Under the pieces are notes generated by a model, which saw only the letters and a program-made list of their open reading frames with translations, was not told the origin of the DNA and did not search any database. The translations under genes and the position numbers were made by a program. DNA of 64,000 bases, taken from the NCBI RefSeq assembly GCF_017874735.1, contig NZ_JAGGLV010000001.1, positions 558,001 through 622,000 of the forward strand, written 5' to 3'. Position 1 is the first letter of the stretch, and each line of letters begins with the position of its first letter. Shown here piece by piece: positions 60,208 through 64,000 of the stretch. This DNA comes from Paenibacillus silagei. Its GTDB lineage: Bacteria; Bacillota; Bacilli; Paenibacillales; Paenibacillaceae.

Positions 60208-61185
60208 TCAGACTATATCGTAAGAGCGGAACTCATCAATGAACTCCTCCAGCCAGTCTTCCGTATAATCCAGCGCCCCGCTATCACTGATGAACTCGAC
60301 ATCAAGTCCCATCACCCACAACCGGCGGGCAATCATAAACAGATCAATTGCAGATTCATCTTGTTCGGAGAAGTCTCTGACCGAGCGGTAGCCCGACATT
60401 AACGCCTGCCACAGCGGTTCCTTCTTCTCCTGAGGCAGGCGTTTTCTATGCCGGACCTGGGCCAAGTCGTAGGCGCGCCAACCTTGTGCCGCCCATTCAA
60501 AATCATAATGCGTGAACGCATCGCCCTCCTGGAAGGCATTGTTATTCCCGTGCAAATCTCCGTGGCAGATGCCCCAGTCCAGGCCCGGACTAGCAGCGTT
60601 GATCCGCTCCGTTAAAGCACCGGCGAACTCGCGCAGGTACGCTGCAGAGCGGTGTCCCTCACCGAGATAATCCACAATACGGTCCAGCGGCTGGAAGATC
60701 AGAGCGCGGGTATCCAGATCCGGTCTAGGCAAATCTAAGGAGACCCTGTCCATGGCAGCATGCAATTCAGCAGCGGATTTTCCGAAGGAAGCACATGATT
60801 CCTCATCATGCAGCACGTTCTCAGTGCCTGTCAGATAGCTGTAAATCACGGCAACTCGCGGGCCCTCCGGCGCATCGATGACCGTATATAAGCTGCTGTT
60901 CTTTTGAGGGAGGGGAACGGAAACCTTTGTATTTACTGCGCTTAGTTGGTGTTCCAGCTGAGTCAGGAGGGACAATTCATAGACAACATCACTTTCAGCT
61001 ATCGATTGGCGGTAGATCCGAAGAATATAAGTGCCTCTGCCGGTACGGATTCTGTAAGTATCGTTCAAGCCGCGTAACCAGAACAAGCAATCTCGCCAAT
61101 CTCCAATGTCGTACAGAGGACTAAGGCAATATTCCAAATACTTTGGATCTAGAACGGAACGCATGGCCGTCGGTTTTTTATACAT
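60208..61185 (-). CDS. aminoglycoside phosphotransferase/choline kinase-fold protein
   Basis: 325 residues from ATG 61185 (GGGGAGAG upstream). Kinase-like fold with YILRIYRQ (Lys-to-Arg variant of the ATP-binding strand), the catalytic loop ICHGDLHGNNNAF and the DFG-equivalent THYDFEWAAQGWRAYDLAQV. The family phosphorylates small molecules (aminoglycosides, homoserine, choline, fructosamine). The ATG overlaps the stop of the epimerase gene by eight bases (ATGTATAA), so they are co-translated. Substrate probably an intermediate of this operon's pathway. Confidence 0.88.
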   Translation of the reverse strand: MYKKPTAMRSVLDPKYLEYCLSPLYDIGDWRDCLFWLRGLNDTYRIRTGRGTYILRIYRQSIAESDVVYELSLLTQLEHQLSAVNTKVSVPLPQKNSSLYTVIDAPEGPRVAVIYSYLTGTENVLHDEESCASFGKSAAELHAAMDRVSLDLPRPDLDTRALIFQPLDRIVDYLGEGHRSAAYLREFAGALTERINAASPGLDWGICHGDLHGNNNAFQEGDAFTHYDFEWAAQGWRAYDLAQVRHRKRLPQEKKEPLWQALMSGYRSVRDFSEQDESAIDLFMIARRLWVMGLDVEFISDSGALDYTEDWLEEFIDEFRSYDIV

Positions 61186-62074
61186 TTTGCTCTCCCCTAG
61201 CTTGCTGCTCCAGCCGGACAACGGTCTCCTCGAACGTTTTGACCGGGCTGTAGCCGAGCTCGTTTTTTATTTTGTCGCAGCTATACGCCGTTCTTATGGG
61301 GTCTCCGCCCGGTATAATGAACTTCTTGTTCAGGGCAAGACCGATACGCATCGTAAAATCTTTTTCCGGATAATTTCCGTCAATTGCGTTATAGCACTGG
61401 TTCCCAGCCGCAGGCTGCGTCGCTGCCAGTACACACATCTCAGCCAGGTTGTCCGCATGCACCCAGGGCGTTAAGTCCTCTGGATGAATCCAGTCCACTT
61501 CCCCGGAATCAGCAAGCTTAGTGATCAGTCGGTCGCCCCAGTGCGAGTTGGATTCGGAGCAGATCACTCCAGGACGCAGGATCACACTTGTCAAACCGTT
61601 AGCCCTTGCAGCTTGTACGATCCGTTCCGATTCACATTTGGTTGAAATGTATACCTCCCCGTGGCCGAAGGCAAGACTGCTAGCCTCATCCAGCTCCACC
61701 TCTCCATCAAAATGACCATAGACCGATACCGTAGAAATATGCACGAAGCGTTCCACTCCCGCAGATACAGCACCGTCAACCAGACTCTGAACCCCCTGAA
61801 TATTGGATGCCTCGGCAATCGCCCGGTCCTCCCCCAGATACGCCGCTGCATGAATGATAACGTTCACATTTTGAAGTGCGTCCTGGATGACGGCTCTATC
61901 AGTCAAGTCTCCAATGACGGGTGTAATGCTGAGCTCTTCACATAGCGCAATCTGGTCCGCATTTCGGATAAGTCCTTTGACCTCTGCTCCCTCGGTAACA
62001 CATCTTCTGGCAATTTTATCTCCTGCCGTGCCCGTAACGCCTGTTACGAGAACGACTTTATCACGAAGTCTCAT
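61178..62074 (-). CDS. NAD(P)-dependent epimerase/dehydratase (extended SDR)
   Basis: 298 residues. Rossmann start VVLVTGVTGTAGDKIARRCV (TGxxGxxG), HAAAYLGEDRAIAEASNIQG, HISTVSVYGHFDGEV and active-site YxxxK as YISTKCESER, then ILRPGVICSESNSHWGDRLI and a typical C-terminal substrate domain. GGGGGATCTC precedes ATG. It lies between the acyl-CoA ligase and the kinase genes in one operon. Acts on a nucleotide sugar or on a polyketide/terpenoid ketone; not resolvable. Confidence 0.9.
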   Translation of the reverse strand: MRLRDKVVLVTGVTGTAGDKIARRCVTEGAEVKGLIRNADQIALCEELSITPVIGDLTDRAVIQDALQNVNVIIHAAAYLGEDRAIAEASNIQGVQSLVDGAVSAGVERFVHISTVSVYGHFDGEVELDEASSLAFGHGEVYISTKCESERIVQAARANGLTSVILRPGVICSESNSHWGDRLITKLADSGEVDWIHPEDLTPWVHADNLAEMCVLAATQPAAGNQCYNAIDGNYPEKDFTMRIGLALNKKFIIPGGDPIRTAYSCDKIKNELGYSPVKTFEETVVRLEQQARGEQNV

Positions 62075-62086
62075 TGAGATCCCCCT

Positions 62087-63631
62087 CTAGTACATAGTTT
62101 CTTTTATCGCCTTCTTATCTATTTTGCCTACGGATGTTCTGACAAGTGACTGAGTAATCACTAAGCGGGTAGGCAACTTATATTCGGCTATCGATTGACC
62201 GCAGAATTGTTGCAAATCCTCTAGAGCGAGTGTCTGCTTATCCTTAAGTACAACTACCGCTGTGACTTCTTCACCTTCATCCGGCAAGGGCGTTCCTATA
62301 ACAGCAGCCTCAAGAATAGAAGGATGTACGCTTATTGCCTGCTCCACTTCAGCACAGTAGACATTAGAAGCCCCTACTATAATCATGTCTTTCTTCCGGT
62401 CCGCAATGTATAAATAACCGTCTTCGTCCAGTCTGCCGAGATCCCCTGTATGGAGCCATCCATTTCGGATGGTTTTGTCCGTCTCTTCCGGATTGTTCCA
62501 GTAACCAAGCATGATCTGTTCACTTCGGCATATGATTTCGCCAATCTCGCCTTGCTCTACTTCTTGCCCTGAGTCATTGACTATACGCACCTCAAAAGGC
62601 TTCTGGCCCCAGCGCTCCATATGGGATGGATTCCCGACCGACTGCAGCCGATGCAGCTTCCCCTCTGCAAGGCACTCTTGTACAGATAAAAAGCTGATAA
62701 ATTGACCGCTCTCTGTCTGTGAATACACCTCGGATATCTGCGCGTTAGGGAATACTTCCAGAGCTTGCTGCAAGGTCTTCTCACTGATCGGAGCACCTCC
62801 GCAGGATATGCCTGCCACGGACCCGACTTCTCTGGAACGGTTACCTGCCAAGGCAGTAATATCCCTAAATAGGAGCCCGACGGTTCCCAGAAATCTGATT
62901 TGCTCATGCTCAATAATATCTATAACCTCGTTAGCCTGCTGCGGATAGGAGTCCGGATAAATGAGACAGCCCCCTTCATAAAGAGTTGTCCAAAGGATAA
63001 ATTGTCCGGTAAGATGGGCTTGATTGGGAACAAGCGATTTTTTGGCCGGATTATGCCCTCCGCCTCTTGCTGGATTCATGAAAGCCCACTTTCTGATCGC
63101 CCGATGGGAGTGCATCACTCCCTTGGAGCGTCCCGTTGTGCCCCCGGTATAAATCAGAAGAGCAATGTCATCCGGCTGTGCTGTGTACCATGCTGTTAAT
63201 GGAGAGGAAGTCGCGATTAAATCTTCTAAGGACAGGCCGCCGTTGACCGGCTTGAACGTGATGGTAAAAGCTATACTCGGCGCTGAAAGAGAAGAGGCTA
63301 TTCTCGGATGATCAGCATCATACACGATAGCCGTTGGGGCAGCATCTTCAAGGATCTGATTCATCTCTCTAGAGGCCAGACCTGGAAAGATTGTAACTGG
63401 AATGGCACCTATAGCAATTACAGCACATTCTGCAATCACAAGATATGGACAAGGATCACCTGCAAGCGCCACCCGTTCACCGGGTCCTATTCCCAAGTTC
63501 TTCAGACCTTCCGCCACACAGCTCACCTGATGCAGTAATTGTTGATAGGTCAGATACTCATTTCTGTACTTTGTAGCATAGTAATCTGGCTGTAACCGGG
63601 CCACATGAGGCAAAATTTCTGAAAGAAGCAT
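62087..63631 (-). CDS. AMP-dependent acyl-CoA/aryl-CoA synthetase
   Basis: 514 residues. Adenylation core: P-loop LLIYTGGTTGRSKGVMHSHR, A5 VYSQTESGQF, A7-A8 GWLHTGDLGRLDEDGYLYIA followed by DRKKDMIIVGASNVY, and A10 lysine in SVGKIDKKAIKETM. ATG 63631 follows GGAGGATATAC; the 63646 start is within this site. No carrier protein or condensation domain, so it is a standalone ligase activating a carboxylic acid. It is followed 12 bases later by the epimerase gene. Confidence 0.93.
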   Translation of the reverse strand: MLLSEILPHVARLQPDYYATKYRNEYLTYQQLLHQVSCVAEGLKNLGIGPGERVALAGDPCPYLVIAECAVIAIGAIPVTIFPGLASREMNQILEDAAPTAIVYDADHPRIASSLSAPSIAFTITFKPVNGGLSLEDLIATSSPLTAWYTAQPDDIALLIYTGGTTGRSKGVMHSHRAIRKWAFMNPARGGGHNPAKKSLVPNQAHLTGQFILWTTLYEGGCLIYPDSYPQQANEVIDIIEHEQIRFLGTVGLLFRDITALAGNRSREVGSVAGISCGGAPISEKTLQQALEVFPNAQISEVYSQTESGQFISFLSVQECLAEGKLHRLQSVGNPSHMERWGQKPFEVRIVNDSGQEVEQGEIGEIICRSEQIMLGYWNNPEETDKTIRNGWLHTGDLGRLDEDGYLYIADRKKDMIIVGASNVYCAEVEQAISVHPSILEAAVIGTPLPDEGEEVTAVVVLKDKQTLALEDLQQFCGQSIAEYKLPTRLVITQSLVRTSVGKIDKKAIKETMY

Positions 63632-63685
63632 ACGTATATCCTCCAAGAATGTTTATCCTGCTATTTGCTGATCCGCCCCATCCGC

Positions 63686-64000
63686 TCAGCCCAAATAATC
63701 ATCCGGCAGGTGCAGCTCCCGCAAGCAAGCGGTGAATTTCTCCCTGAAATTAGGATTCCCTTTGTATTCCGGCCAGATCGCTTTATAGTAAGGCAGCAGC
63801 CTCTCATGCGGAATAACGTCCCAATGTAAAATGGTGCTGCGCAACACCTCTGTTCCTCCAGTGCGGAACATCTGTTCAATGATCTCCCAGTTCTCCTGCT
63901 TGTTCCGGCAATCTCTCACGGCATAGACCGCAGTCGTCTGCATAGCCAGGCTGGCATGGCACAGGAAGGGTGCAAAGTCGCGGAAGTTCATAGCATCGCA
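63686..64000 (-). CDS. unknown protein, 5' end outside the window
   Basis: At least 105 residues are visible; the frame is open to the window edge, so the annotated ATG at 63991 may be internal. Helix-rich: DFAPFLCHASLAMQTTAVYA, then NKQENWEIIEQMFRTGGTEV and FREKFTACLRELHLPDDYLG. No family recognised. It lies 54 bases upstream of the ligase gene on the same strand and is probably in its operon. Confidence 0.6.
   Translation of the reverse strand, partial: CDAMNFRDFAPFLCHASLAMQTTAVYAVRDCRNKQENWEIIEQMFRTGGTEVLRSTILHWDVIPHERLLPYYKAIWPEYKGNPNFREKFTACLRELHLPDDYLG

Overview
The window reads like the chromosome of a Paenibacillus-type Firmicute. Most starts are preceded by strong AGGAGG-like ribosome sites. 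Intrinsic terminators are frequent, and the families seen are typical of large soil Bacillales genomes: carbohydrate-family ABC permeases, ECF sigma factors, two-component systems, MocR/PdxR, MerR, TetR and WYL regulators, and secreted glycan-active enzymes. No rRNA, tRNA, CRISPR array or prophage was seen. The genus is an inference from gene content.

Layout. 1-9.9 kb: end of a PnuC-type transporter, a 1183-residue secreted CBM2/TSP3/VWA protein with a small membrane-anchored partner, a TerD-like cytoplasmic protein preceded by two copies of a hairpin motif, a RidA protein, and an XRE repressor/membrane-protein pair with a textbook promoter-operator. Next come a decayed papain-like peptidase and a surface protein. 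9.9-18.7 kb: a seven-gene minus-strand operon joining two sugar-type ABC permeases, a HlyD-like adaptor, a solute-binding lipoprotein, an OmpR/VanR-type two-component system and a large secreted protein. It encodes no ATPase. 18.8-26.6 kb: an ECF sigma/anti-sigma pair, a GH28-like exoprotein, a FlxA-like protein, a CE1-type esterase under a probable CcpA site and a methyltransferase.

27-37 kb: Nudix and VOC genes, an ECF sigma factor with a SnoaL-like tail, then a tightly packed run of SMI1/KNR4 (SUKH), ankyrin, DUF4303-like and orphan genes. This run looks like a poly-immunity locus. It is interrupted by an IS200/IS605 element (TnpA plus TnpB with a structured right end) and followed by a pentapeptide-repeat gene. 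37-49.6 kb: a YtrA-type GntR/ABC operon with a perfect operator, an acyltransferase, a VOC/WYL divergent pair, an ABC/two-component operon, and a MerR-GNAT-hydrolase operon. 49.6-64 kb: a LysR/MFS pair, malate:quinone oxidoreductase, an LRR protein, a Nim-like flavoprotein divergent from PdxR, a TetR-controlled DHA2 exporter with two matching operators, a MITE-like element, a collagen-like protein, and an incomplete operon of acyl-CoA ligase, epimerase and kinase-like genes.

The most unusual signal is not a gene. Three intergenic loci (26.7, 37.4 and 54.1 kb) carry 6, 4 and 8 tandem units of one 51-bp repeat whose 22-bp core is an inverted repeat (TGTAATCG-N6-CGATTACA). All units have the same orientation, each array lies 3' of a gene, and each has a terminator-like hairpin close by. 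The second candidate is the poly-immunity run at 29-34 kb. The third is the pair of covarying hairpins at 7.04-7.19 kb.
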